From positions 1 through 64,000 of the forward strand of contig JAKUCV010001882.1 in NCBI GenBank assembly GCA_028386065.3: 64,000 nt of DNA, in the 5' to 3' direction. This stretch comes from Turnera subulata. Lineage: Eukaryota > Streptophyta > Magnoliopsida > Malpighiales > Passifloraceae. The translations under genes and the position numbers were made by a program. This document shows positions 34,119-44,832 of the stretch, one piece after another (position 1 is the first letter of the stretch; each line of letters begins with the position of its first letter). A model generated the notes under the pieces. The model was given only the letters and a program-made list of their open reading frames with translations, did not search any database and was not told the DNA's origin.

Positions 34119-34460
34119 GCGCGGACAAGGGAGGATGACCGCCATGCCCTAGCGGTCCTCACGACATGACCGCCGGGGCTATGGCTGTCGTTCCTTCCAG
34201 AACCTTATTTTTGCCTCTTTTTCGTAATCCTAGCCGACAACCGTTAGATTTAGGGGGTTCAATCTCAACCCTTAGATTAATAAGATGACCCCCTTATCCC
34301 TAGAACACTATAAATAGACCCCCTCACTACACATTAGAGGAGGACATTAGAATTATTCTCTACACACCCATAAGCTTGGAGTACTTGGAGAAACTCTAGT
34401 TCTTTGAGTTTAGGAATCATTTTAGGAGCTGATATTCTAGAGAAATTTCGTGGTGAGGAG
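34119..34460 (+). repeat. Tat-family LTR fragment, sense
   Basis: Matches the middle of the LTR at 40275-41840: GACCGCC/GGCGGTC-type words, then AGAACACTATAAATAGACCC (TATA) and GCTTGGAGTACTTGGAGAAA. The left is cut by the Tekay LTR; the right is cut by an antisense copy at 34461. Confidence 0.7.
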
Positions 34461-35021
34461 TGTGAAGACCTGACCCAAAATCAGTTGGGCCTTCTCACCT
34501 GTCCCTTACACCTTCTTCTTAACCAACACCCAATATCTTTGGAGTTGCCACCCGAATTTTATTATAGGACAAAATTCGGGAAAAACCTTTCACGACTCCA
34601 TTTAAAGCAACTAGTTGGCGAACCAAAGATAATGAGCCCCGGGGGTTCGTCGTGGATGGGAAGGTGTTAGGCACCCATCCATGTTGGGGCGAAACTTTGT
34701 GCAATTAAAGAATGCATGTATTCCTTGTGCAGGTGTGTGTATAGTGTGGAAACAAATCACAAAATAATAAAATGAAACTGAAACAAAAGGGAAAAATAAA
34801 ACAATTGGGCTTGAGTCTCCACCACTAGAGACCACCTACGTACCCCGGCGACCGGGTTGAAAGCCCATGTAGTTCTTGTGATGACATCACAACATTCACA
34901 TCATCATAAGCATCATCAAATCATCAGCAAACAGCAATCGATACGATTCATAATCAAAGAGGGATTAGAGTACTTATCTCGGTTGTTGGCCAGAATCTAT
35001 GGGTCGTCTTCTACTGGATTT
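34461..35021 (-). repeat. Tat-family LTR, antisense, part 1
   Basis: Starts TGTGAAGACCTGACCC, the reverse complement of an LTR end (compare GGTATTCACA at 41831). It continues with antisense matches to 53000-53270, including GGAAGGTGTTAGGCACCCAT. It is interrupted at 35021 by a Tat element and resumes at 41846. Confidence 0.75.
35017..35021. repeat. Target duplication GATTT, left
   Basis: GATTT precedes TGTGAACACC; the same five bases follow GTATTCACA at 41841-41845, and the antisense LTR reads on across the pair. Confidence 0.8.
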
Positions 35022-35505
35022 TGTGAACACCCAAATTTGACCCATGAACATTTTACTAAAAGTAGATTCCAAACATGCTCAAACTTGAGGTTAATGAGAT
35101 GATTTGATTTTGAGTTAAGGCATGATAAGAATTTAATTTAGTGGAATTAATATATTTTGATAATCTAAACCTTTGTGCACTTAAACCTTAGGATTAATGA
35201 GATGATTTAACCTTAGGGTAAACTATATAATAAGGTTTATTTACATTGAAATACATTTCATTTCGTTACTTGGGCTCTTTTAGTTGTTTTTAACCAAATC
35301 ATATTAAGATGATTTATTTTTGGGTTAGAAATGGGTTTAAGGGTCCAAGTTAATTCTCCAGAGTTTATCTAGCCCATTAACATATTTCTTGCAAGCTAAT
35401 TTTAGCTCTGATTTTCGTGGAAATTTTTATATTTTTGGTATGATTTTGCTTAAAATAGATATCAATGTGTAATCAATCAATTTTTGAATGATTTAAGGGA
35501 GTGGG
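35022..35505 (+). repeat. Tat 5' LTR, truncated
   Basis: Nearly identical to 40275-40790 over its length, apart from a small deletion near 35425. It ends where TGTAATACCC begins. Confidence 0.85.
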
Positions 35506-37604
35506 TGTAATACCCGGTATTCATTGGATTTTAAGTTATATTGGCATACCATGTCTATTAGTTAATTCAAGCCCATGTGCGTTAGAATCAGGCCCACAAA
35601 TTATTTTGACCCGTTGGATTGTGTTTTAAAAAAAAACATAGAGCCCAACCCTTCCCGTAAGACACCGAGTCCTATTAGGTTTGGTGCTTTTAGGTCGGTT
35701 GCAATTATATATATATAGATCCCTTAAGAGATATTAAAACCCCTATTCCTTTGCTTTTATTTCTACCGCACACAACCACCACTAAGAAGAATTGCTGCAA
35801 CCTTCTTTTGTCTTGTCGTCAATAGGTGGAAGTTTGATTGCATAGCTAATCTTGAGTAAGTCTTTAACTATTATTATTCTTGGCTTAGTGCTCTCTTTTG
35901 ACTCTCAAGAATCGTATTTTATTTTCTTCGCTCTTAAGGGTATTGGTTCCACAAATTTTATTCTGTCTATCAAGAACTATAATATTAAATCTATCTTATC
36001 GTTTGTTGTTGTTGTCATGAAGTCAAACCCAAGGTGCTTCCATTAGTCTTGAGCAGTTCTCGACAGGGGCAGATATAGGGGACCAAGGGGGCCTAGGCCT
36101 GCCCTAGGATCTGCATAAGTATAGATATGATAATAAAAATAAACTAGCTGAGAGGTAAGAGGGGGCGTGTTGGTCCTCAAAGGCACAGGTTCGACTTGTG
36201 GCATAGACAATTTCTATTTTATTTTCCACTTTTTCCCAGGTAAATTCAATTTAGTCCTTCTTAATTTAGATTGTGTATGATTTGGCTCCTCCTAAAAAAG
36301 TTTTCTGGATCCGCCGCTGGTTCTCGGTGTTCTTGTTTCCGTCAAGTGTTGGCTTAGAATTAGGTAATCAAATTTTTACCCTATAGACTAGACTCACATA
36401 GGAACGTTTGCAATTGGTTTCATTAGAAAAGGAGTTTTGTGGAATTTATTAAAAATCGCACAAGTGGACTGTTGTGCAGGAAATTACAGTTTTCTGGACT
36501 ATTTTAGAAAATTCATAGTTAATTATTCTTAGATACTGTGATAGTGAATTTTATATGGCCGGAAAGCTTGGAATGTCTACTTTAAGTTTTATGTTGATGA
36601 TATTTTCAGATTCAGGATGATTTGGGAGTTATTAGGCAGAAACTAGAGACTGGTCGGTTATGTTGTTCATTCGGTAGTTTGTTAAGCATTCTTTGGACTT
36701 AGTGGTTGTTAGGTGCTGCAGGGATCCAGACTCAAGCTGAAACTTAAGTATTTGTGATTGGTAATTTGGATTGGCTTTTGAGGTGGGTTATATTATTATT
36801 ATACTTCCTATTTTCTTAGCAAAGCTATGTTTAAACATTATCTTCTTATATAATCACTTTTGTAATTATAAATATCTTTGTCCAAACCTTTTAAATTATA
36901 TTATCTTGACAAGAAGATTTTGAAAAGTTAATGTTTACTCCAAAATATTTTATGTGTAAAACTAATACTTTTTCTTCAACTATGCTTTTATCGGAAAAGA
37001 TTTTGAGATTTCAAAGAAAAACCAATATATATCTCTTATTCTATAATTTTGTTCATACAATACTTATACTACTTTGAATACCACTTGCTCTATTTTGCTT
37101 ATATACATTGTCTACTTATTTGGTTGAGAAGTATCTCTGGATTTGATTCTTTTGGAGAAATTATTCGATTTTGTTTTTGCTTAGAATTAAATGTCAGACG
37201 TCCCTATCTGGCAAGGGTGCTGTCAGACTTTGTGCACATTGATTGGTTTGATGAGGTACTTCACCTCTATTTGATGAGAATTTTTGATTCCTTATGGATC
37301 CTTTTGTTCCTCCAACCGACAGGGGGCCGTTGTTGGACATGCTCGATGGGGCGTGCTTTGCTCTTCACTATTTCTTATCCGGTTCTGACATCTTAATTCG
37401 AGACTTCCATTTATTTTGAGTATTATGATTATTTGATAATTAAGTTCAAAGCTTCCGCTGATTTTTGTATACTTTTGATCTTTGACCAGTAAGCTTATTT
37501 TATTTTGATTATGAAGTATATATATTTCGACCTCTATGATTTTAGTTTGGTTTTCGTTTGCTTTGTACTATGCCCACTGAGTTATGGAAGGACTCACCCC
37601 CATT
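35506..37604 (+). mobile_element. Foreign Gypsy-like LTR inside the Tat element
   Basis: Starts TGTAATACCCGGTATTC after GTGGG (35501-35505). It has a TATA-rich stretch (ATATATATATAG, about 35708), a CACACAACCACC leader and a late CCCACTGAGTTATGG ... ACTCACCCCC block (37571-37599) that many plant Gypsy LTRs carry near their 3' half. No terminal CA with GTGGG was found, so its right edge is a truncation at about 37600. No gene is seen; the 115-codon reading at 37049-37396 has no recognised motif. Confidence 0.5.
36064..36319. mobile_element. hAT-like MITE with tRNA-like promoter boxes
   Basis: A 256-base insert with ends CAGGGGCAGAT and ATCCGCCGCTG (reverse complement CAGCGGCGGAT), flanked by GTTCTCGA and GTTCTCGG, an 8-base duplication with one mismatch. 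Inside, TAGCTGAGAGG (36145-36155) and GGTTCGACTT (36188-36197) match pol III A and B boxes in spacing and sequence. The 8-base duplication and CAGxGGC ends point to hAT. A SINE origin of the core is possible. Confidence 0.65.
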
Positions 37605-37731
37605 TTAAAAATATCCTAGGAGCATTTTAAAGCATTCAAACACAATATGCATCACACAAATTCAAATTCAAGGGGCATATGGGCATAAACTCGAAAAATC
37701 AATCAAAGCCTAAATTCAAGGAGTTTTTGGT

Positions 37732-38052
37732 TTAGAAATCACTTACTTGAACCTTGTGGAGTTGGGAGGAGATGTGCCTACTAGGAAATTTCAACAATAG
37801 GCTTGGATTCTCCTCTGGGTCGGATTTTGGACGGTATTTCCTCATAGTCTCTTCCTGCATTTTAGGGTGCTTGGATGATGACGATGCCATGGGTGAGGAT
37901 TGGGAGGAGTGGAGAGATGTTTTAGAGTGTTTTGAGAATAAGGGAGGGAGAGAAAATTGAGAGGATTCGGGGTTGGAGAGGGAGTGAATGAAGAATGAAG
38001 AGAGAGAAGGAGGAAGAGGGGTTTTTAAACCCCAAATAGGAGCGGCGGTCAT
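37732..38052 (-). CDS. Antisense ORF near Tat 3' LTR
   Basis: A 106-codon minus-strand reading. Either start is possible: the outer ATG at 38050-38052, or an inner one giving MASSSSKHPKMQEETMRKYR (52 codons). The minus strand just upstream has a TTTAAAAACCCC box and a CTTCCTCCTTCTCTCTCTTC leader, so it could have its own promoter. Tat elements (Retand, Ogre, Grande types) are known to carry antisense ORFs between pol and the 3' LTR. I recognise no domain; Ser/Pro-rich N-terminus. It may be a remnant. Confidence 0.4.
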   Translation of the reverse strand: MTAAPIWGLKTPLPPSLSSFFIHSLSNPESSQFSLPPLFSKHSKTSLHSSQSSPMASSSSKHPKMQEETMRKYRPKSDPEENPSLLLKFPSRHISSQLHKVQVSDF

Positions 38053-38150
38053 GACGAAAAGAGCGCCAAGCCCTGGTGGTCATTCCCATAAGACCGCCGA
38101 GCTCTGGCGGGCCTTCTCACTTGACCGCCACCTCCTATTTGGGCTCCTCC
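38045..38150. repeat. ATGACCGCC / GGCGGTCAT word cluster
   Basis: GGCGGTCATG, GGTGGTCATT, GACCGCCGAG, TGGCGGGCC and GACCGCCACC are spaced about 20-30 bases apart in both orientations. The same words recur in the Tat LTRs (34130-34190, 40905-41010, 42620-42710). Confidence 0.65.
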
Positions 38151-38399
38151 TTGATTTTTCACGGGCCCTGTGCCCCGGAACGACCTTTCCTCCAAGATAA
38201 AACCCTGTATGCATATTTTTGAGTCCCAAATAATGAGATAGATTGCTTGAATTGAATAAACCACTTATGGTATCCATTGTCTTGAGTCTGTGAAAAATCC
38301 GGGATTAGGGGCACGGTCCCCGTTCAGTTTGATAAACTTGTACTAGGGGCACACTAAATTCCACCTCTCAAATCTTGGCAAGATACTAGGGGCATCCCC

Positions 38400-40274
38400 T
38401 CTATTTTTGGTTTGTATGTCTCAAGGGGCATCACACCCCACTTCCGGCTTGTATATCTCAAGAGGCACGACACAACCCATTACTTTCAAACCCAGTTCAT
38501 CGACATAAGAGGCATGGGGTCCAGACAATCCAACCATGAGAGAATCTGTGAGATTATGAGGGAACCAGAAATGCCAATAACCCAGACGCATCCAACCCGA
38601 ACTCGAAAATGTAAAGAACCTAGAAGTGAGGCAACCAGACTATGGATAACACCTAGATGTGAGACGCCCAAAGACGAGAGGAACCCAGTTAAGAGAGTCC
38701 AGTCAAAAGCCAAAGATCTAGTCTTTACAACTCTGAGGGAACCCAACTAACCAAACCACTATCATTCGCCAAGAGATGAGAAGACTCAGCCGATAGATAG
38801 ATGAGAGAATCCAGATAAAAGGCGATAACCCAGTTATCGCAATCCGAGTCCAGTGAGGAACTAGTCCTAAAGCCGGGACCTAGCACCCGTAAATCGAAAG
38901 ATAAGGGGATCCAGACAAGAGAAGAACTTTGAGAAAACTCAGCTAGAAGAGAAATGAAAGAACCAGTCAATCCAGTCAAAAGCCAAAGACCAAGTCTTTG
39001 TAAATCTGAATGATGAGGGCACCTAGTCAAGTAGGAACCCAATTAAGAAAGTCACAGATCTAGTCTTTACAAACCGGAGAGATGAAGGAGTCCAGCCAAA
39101 AGCCAAAGCCGGGTCCCAGCACCCGCAAATCGTGAGATGAGAGAAGCCAGCTAGGGGAGGGCACCCAGTCGAGTAGGCACCCAGTTAGAAAAGCAAGGAC
39201 CTGATCCTTACAACCCTGAGAGGAGCCCAGAACTAACCAACCACGAGACTAGAGAGAACCTTGAGTAAATCCGGACCTTGAGAGAATTAGGAGAGAACGC
39301 AAAGCTGGGTCCCAGCACCCGCAAACCTTGAGATGAGGGAAACTATGAGAGAAGACACCTAAAAGAGGGCACCCAGTTAAGTAGGCACCTAGTTAGAAAA
39401 CCCAAGGACCCAGTCCAGAGAGAAACCAGTAAGCCAGGAACCCGGTAAAACCAGATGAGAGAAAAGCAAGAGAGAAGTCCAGACATGAGGGAAACCAGCC
39501 ACAAGGGAGAAAACCATGAAGGAGTCCAAATATGAAGGAAACCAGCCATGAGGGAGAAAACCATGAGGGAGTCCAGATATAAGGAAAACCAACAATGAGG
39601 GAGTCCAGACATGAGTGTTCTAAAGGAAAACCATTAAGCCGAGAGCCCAGTCCTTGCAAACCTAAGGTGACCAGACCTTGAGACTTACAAGCCAGAAGCC
39701 GGGAACCCAGTTCTCGTAATGAGGAAACCAGACAAAAGCCGTGTACCCAGTACCCGCAAAACCAATGCTGAGGACCTGATCCTCGCAAAACCTTGGCATG
39801 AGATGATTCCCAAAGACCGAACGATGAATATCCAGCCGACAAGGATGAGATGATTCGTTGTCAATAACCTGATAGATGAGATGATTCTATCACCTCGGGA
39901 TGAGAAGATTCCTGGAAATCATAGCTTGGGATGAGATGATTCCCAAACAGAATCCAGCCGACAAGGATGAGATGATTCCTTGTCAACAACCTGATAGATG
40001 AGATGATTTTATCACCTCTGGATGAGATGACTCCCAAAAACCTGGGATGAGATGATTCCCAAACAGAATCCAGCTCACAAGGATGAGAAGATTCCTTGTC
40101 AACAACCCGATAGATGAGATGATTCTATCACCTCGGGATGAGATGATTCCTGAAGAGGAGCATAGGATGCTCCAAAACTTGGCACACACACCGCACATTA
40201 TCATTCAAATTTGGTTGTTCCTTTCTTACATTGTTTCGTCCTTAGTCCCTAAGGACTCATCAATAAGGGGCATC
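38400..40274 (+). repeat. Tat 3' untranslated tandem-repeat region
   Basis: A degenerate repeat field. Words such as AACCCAGT, AGCCAAAG, CCGGGACCCAGCACCCGCAA and AACCAGCCATGAGGGAG recur to 39800. Then regular units GATGAGATGATTCC with TTGTCAACAACC and GATAGATGAGATGATTCTAT run from 39845 to 40150. It ends in the polypurine stretch AATAAGGGGCATC before the LTR. No gene. Confidence 0.8.
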
Positions 40275-41840
40275 TATGAACACCAAAATTTGACCCATGA
40301 ACATTTTACTAAAAGTAGATTCCAAACATGCTCAAACTTGAGGTTAATGAGATGATTTGATTTTGAGTTAAGGCATGATAAGAATTTAATTTAGTAGAAT
40401 TAATATATTTAGATAATTTAAACCTTTGTGCACTTAAACCTTAGGATTAATGAGATGATTGATCCTTAGGGTAAAACATATAATAAGGTTTATTTACATT
40501 GAAATACATTTCTTTTCGTTACTTGGGCCTTTTTAGTTGTTTTTAACCCAATCATATTGAGATGATTTGTTTTTGGATTAGAAATGGGTTTAAGGGTCCA
40601 AGTTAATTCTCTAGAGTTTATCCAACCCATTAACATATTTCTTGCAGGCTAATTTTAGCTCTGATTTTTGTGGAAAATCATAATTAAATTATCATTTAAG
40701 TAGATTTTTGTGTTTTTGGTATGATTTTGCTTACAATGGGTGTCAATGTGTAATCAATCAATCTTAGAATGATTTAAGAAAGTGGGGATCAAGTAATTGA
40801 GTGATTATGGGTTAATCAGGGGTTAATTACACGGTAGGATCAAGTTAGAGCTGAATTAAGCGGATTGGGGTCGAGAAAAAGAAAGAACGAGTGACACGCG
40901 GGGTGACCGGTGGTCCTCTCGCGACGACCGCCAAAACCTGGCGGTCATTCTCACATGGCCGCCGACACTGGTGGTCATTCAAAGGTTGACCGCCGGCAGC
41001 AGCGGTCATAGGTGCCCAGAACCCCCGATTTTCTTTGATTTTGTTTCTACTTCGATCCTACGCAGTTTTGGACCAGATTTTCGGGCATAATCTTCACCAT
41101 TAAGCAGGTCCACGCCCCTAGGCTTCCCAGAGCACTATAAATAGGACTCCTAACACACATTTCAAGGGACACACAATTTTTCTCACACATACACCTATAA
41201 GCCTCGAGTGCTTGGAGAAACTCTACCTCTCCAGGTCTATAGATACATTCTTAGGCAGAAACTTTCGAGAAATTTTGTGGGAGGCATCAACAGTAGTCCA
41301 GCAAGGAAGAGTCAAGAAGAGGATCAACCATTGAGCTTAGAATTTGAAAGAAGGTGGGTGTAGAACTCAACCCATTGCAAGGAACTAGAGGAGGGCTACA
41401 AGAGGTAACACTAAACCTTGTTTTGATTGATCCTTGTTGATTATATGCTGATGCTTTCGATGACATAAGTAGCCGATTTGTGCCATGGTTAGAACTACGT
41501 GGCTTTGACCCCAGTCACTCGGGTACGTAGGTAGTCTTGGTTTTACAATGGGATGTAAGCCATCTTCTTCTTTTCCCCCATTCTTTTATTTTCCACACTT
41601 GCACAATTGCACCAGGCACATTTGCATTTTGCAATTGGGCATAGTCTCGACCTAACCCCCATATCCCATGACTCTGGTTCGCCATGACCATGTAGCTTAA
41701 AGGCGTCACAGTAAGGTTTTTTCCAAGTTTTGTCCTTAATAAAATTTGGGTGGCGACTCCAATGCCATGGGGTTGACCCGAGGAAGAAGGTGAAAGGATT
41801 AGGTGAATAGGCCCAAGTGATTTTAGGTCGGGTATTCACA
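40275..41840 (+). repeat. Tat 3' LTR
   Basis: 1566 bases, TATGAACACC (family form TGTGAACACC) to GGTATTCACA. Contains the GACCGCC word cluster (40905-41010), a TATA box CACTATAAATAG (about 41143) and a leader CTTGGAGAAACTCTA shared with 34380. Confidence 0.85.
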
Positions 41841-41845
41841 GATTT

Positions 41846-42813
41846 TAGACAATAAAAACTGTCGATCTGGCGTCTGGGCTCAACAGCAATGAGAAAGACA
41901 AGTTTCCAATTTTCATAGGAATCAATGGGATAATTGAAAATTGATCAAGAGGATTGGGAACAACGACATCTTTCGCTAGATCAATGGCAGTATCCTTATA
42001 GGTAAAGGCTTCACCTCCTATTGTGGATTGAGTCATAGTTCCATTAGAGCGAAAATAATTCTCATCCAAGGAGGGAACAAAGCGAGAGGTGCGTTGAAAA
42101 AAGTTTTGCAAGATTGATTGCGACCGAATTCTTCTCTCTAGACAGAAAGCCTCTATCTGTATGAGTAGCAAAGAAGTAGATGTCCCTCTTAGAATTCCAA
42201 AGAGTCCAAGAACATAACAATCTGACTTTTAGAACTCGAGATATGAATTATTTTCCAAGACTGCTCGCATCAGGACCCTCTACTCGGATTGTCCACCTTC
42301 TTGATTTCCTCTTGATGTCCTCTTTTTGGCTTCTTTATTGATGCTTTCCCACGAAATTTCTCCAGAGTTTCTGCCTATATAAATGTTTCTAGACTTGAAG
42401 AAGTAGATTTTCTCCAAGCAACAAAGCTTATGGGGTGTGTGTAATGAGAGATTGGTCCCCTGAAATGTGAGTGAGGGGTCCTATTTATAGTGTTCTGGGG
42501 AGTATAAGGGCGTGGACCTGCTTAATGACCAAGGTCTCAGCCAAAAATCTGGGCCAAACTATGTAGAATCAAATTAGGGGCAAAAATCGGAGAAATCGGG
42601 CATTTTTGGGTGTGACGACGGCCAAGGCCGATGGTCATGGACTGGATGGCCTACGGTCACGGGTGCCAAGACCACCAAGGCCGGCGGTCATCCCGCCATG
42701 GCCGCCCTACACCCCGCTTTTTCCCCATTCTTTTCTTCTTTTGCTTCTTGTTTTCCTTTAATTCATCCCTGATTTGAATTAACCCCTAATCAACCCAGAA
42801 TCACTTCTTTTTT
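41846..42813 (-). repeat. Tat-family LTR, antisense, part 2
   Basis: Continues the antisense LTR broken at 35021. It includes the reverse of the TATA region (CCTATTTATAGTGTTCTGG, about 42480), the GGCGGTCAT cluster and AACCCCTAATCAACCCAGAATC (antisense of 40800-40830). It is interrupted near 42805-42813 by the Athila LTR. A reading at 41845-42171 has no recognised product. Confidence 0.7.
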
Positions 42814-44668
42814 TGATTAGTATTGATAACATCTAAATATTAGTATTTTTATGATGGTTTTGAATGGCTTTTTCTATGTATTCTTAATCGATTATGTGTA
42901 TAATCTTTATATTATTGTGTTTTTTCATGCATTGTATCAATTAGTACTTCAATTTTGCTGATTAAGTGTTTTTATCAGGAATTTATCGTTTTTATTGAAA
43001 AATGGAAGCTTTTTAACCAAGTTTGGAAACCAGACCCAATTTAGGAAAATTTTTGCAGTGAGCACAACTGACTATTTTGATGATTTCGGGAGTTACTAGG
43101 CATTGAAATTAAGTGAAACTAATTGGAGAAGAAACTAGACTTCGAGAGCTTTCTATGGATTAAATTTCATAATTTTTAGATGAGTCTAAAAGGAGCAGCA
43201 ATTATTTTAATCCAGCCCAGGATGCAGATTTTTCTGTGCCAATCCAAGCCTAGTGTTTCGGGGATATCTTGAGCTATAGAAGTCCAATTGAAGAGTTCTT
43301 TTTATGAAAGGAAAGCTGAGAGAATTATCTAGAATTGTGTAGAAGAGACCAACGCCCAGTTCGGATTTTTTCTTGGAGGTACGTGGCGTGCAAATTTTGG
43401 GTCAGAAAATATGCAAAAGTCCAACATGGAGTGCATGTCAAGAATTCAATTTCGATTTAAAGTAGGAGCGCCCCACCGACTTCCAGCAGCTAAAAACAGT
43501 ATAAAAGGACCTCCTAGGTCGACATATTCAGGAGGCAAAACTCAGAGGGCGAAGCTCTGCCGAATTTGTTAGTTATTAGATCACACACACTGGTAGGGTT
43601 AGGGTTTTTACTCTTTTGGATCCTCTAGGTGGTGCCGAATTCCTCATCCAATTTCAAAGGTTATTTCGCATAACAATTCAATGTTTTTCCAGCAAGATTT
43701 GATGGTTTAAAGTTACAGAATTACCAGTCCAATTGCAGCAAAAATCGACACAAGGAGAGCACAAATCGACGCCATCATCACCAACACAAATCGACTACCC
43801 GACTTCACTACCTCTTCCTCTTTTCGATTTTCTTTCTGTTAAACTGTTTACTTGATGAATTCTTGTGAGATTTTGATGATTTGCTATTTTGTTATGAGGA
43901 ACTAATTCTCTAATCTAGAATTAAGGATGTAGCCAATTACTTCTATGGTTTTATTATATATCGATTGATGTTTATTCAATTGATTGTGTTGATTGTTCAT
44001 TCTATGTGTGCCGAATTTATTATCTACTTTGGATTGATTCTTATTGATTGCAACATGCGAGAGCTGCATGATTTATATGATGATACCAAGAAGAACATAG
44101 ATTGATTGATTCTAAAATATGCGAGAGCTGATACTTTCTTAGGGCTTGATTGATTGTTTTGTGCTTAATGAGTTTAGTATTGATGCTAGGCTATGCGAGA
44201 GCTAGGTAGTAATCTTTGTTGAATATTTGATTCAACATGCGAGAGCTGAGGATTAAGACATTAGAAACAATTGGCCACAATCACACATCAATAGGAGATA
44301 TCAATCCCATGCATATTAAACCTAGAAAGTAATTGTGTGAACCCCGATTTCCTAGATTGCTTTAGATATTGATAGAACTTCACTTTAGATTAAGTTTGCG
44401 ATTTTATTTCTTTTCCTTCTAGCCTAGTCAACATCACCCTATACCATCTTTTAATTGATTTGCCTAGATAATCATAAGTTGTGGCATTAGGTAGTACTTA
44501 TTTCCCTTGTTCCGTGGATCGACCTTGATTAGACTACTACACTACATAGTACACTGTGCGCTTGCAGTTAACAATCGTTGTGTTTACTCGTGAGTTATTT
44601 GTGTGTCGTGTTGTGAATTGATCAAGAATTATAAATTTGAAAAAGTCACGCGTAAATAAAACGCATCA
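42814..44668 (+). repeat. Athila 5' LTR
   Basis: Begins about TGATTAGTATTGATAAC (left edge blurred by a T run) and ends AAACGCATCA, eight bases before the Asp-tRNA-type priming site. TATA box TATAAAAGG at 43500-43508. Four copies of ATGCGAGAGCT lie at 44055, 44119, 44193 and 44237. About 1.85 kb, normal for Athila. Confidence 0.75.
44055..44247 (+). repeat. Four ATGCGAGAGCT motifs in Athila LTR leader
   Basis: Identical 11-mers at 44055-44065, 44119-44129, 44193-44203 and 44237-44247 in otherwise unrelated AT-rich sequence, downstream of the TATA box and therefore in the predicted RNA. Confidence 0.85.
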
Positions 44669-44676
44669 AGCTTTTC

Positions 44677-44694
44677 TGGCACCGTTGCCGGGGA
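44677..44694 (+). promoter_or_regulatory. Athila primer binding site
   Basis: TGGCACCGTTGCCGGGGA differs at one base from TGGCGCCGTTGCCGGGGA, the Asp-tRNA complement standard for Athila and related Gypsy elements. Confidence 0.85.
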
Positions 44695-44832
44695 ACAACG
44701 GTTTAATACTATTGAGACTTCAACTAGATTACTTTAGCTTTTATTTTTAGCATTAGTTTCTTTTTATTTCTTTTTATTTTATTTAATCGGTTTTTGTTTT
44801 TCTTTTTTATATCGTGTTGTCGATTTTGGTTG

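Larger units (their letters stand above)
35022..41840 (+). mobile_element. Tat-lineage Gypsy element, coding part lost
   Basis: Partial 5' LTR (35022-35505), a foreign LTR from 35506 to about 37600, an antisense ORF, a long repeat region, a polypurine tract and the full 3' LTR (40275-41840). Flanked by GATTT at 35017-35021 and 41841-41845. LTR termini TGTGAACACC and GGTATTCACA form an inverted pair. Priming site, gag and pol are absent. A repeat-rich 3' region and antisense ORF are known features of Tat elements. Confidence 0.8.

Noticed and set aside
36145..36200. tRNA gene
   Set aside because: Only A and B boxes match; no acceptor stem or cloverleaf. It is part of a MITE.
37049..37396. 115-codon + strand reading with hydrophobic stretches
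   Set aside because: Lies in an AT/T-rich LTR remnant; aromatic/Leu-rich composition follows from T richness; no family recognised.
39845..40150. CRISPR-like array (regular GATGAGATGATTCC units)
   Set aside because: Plant retroelement 3' repeat field with related spacers and flanking Tat LTR; no CRISPR context.
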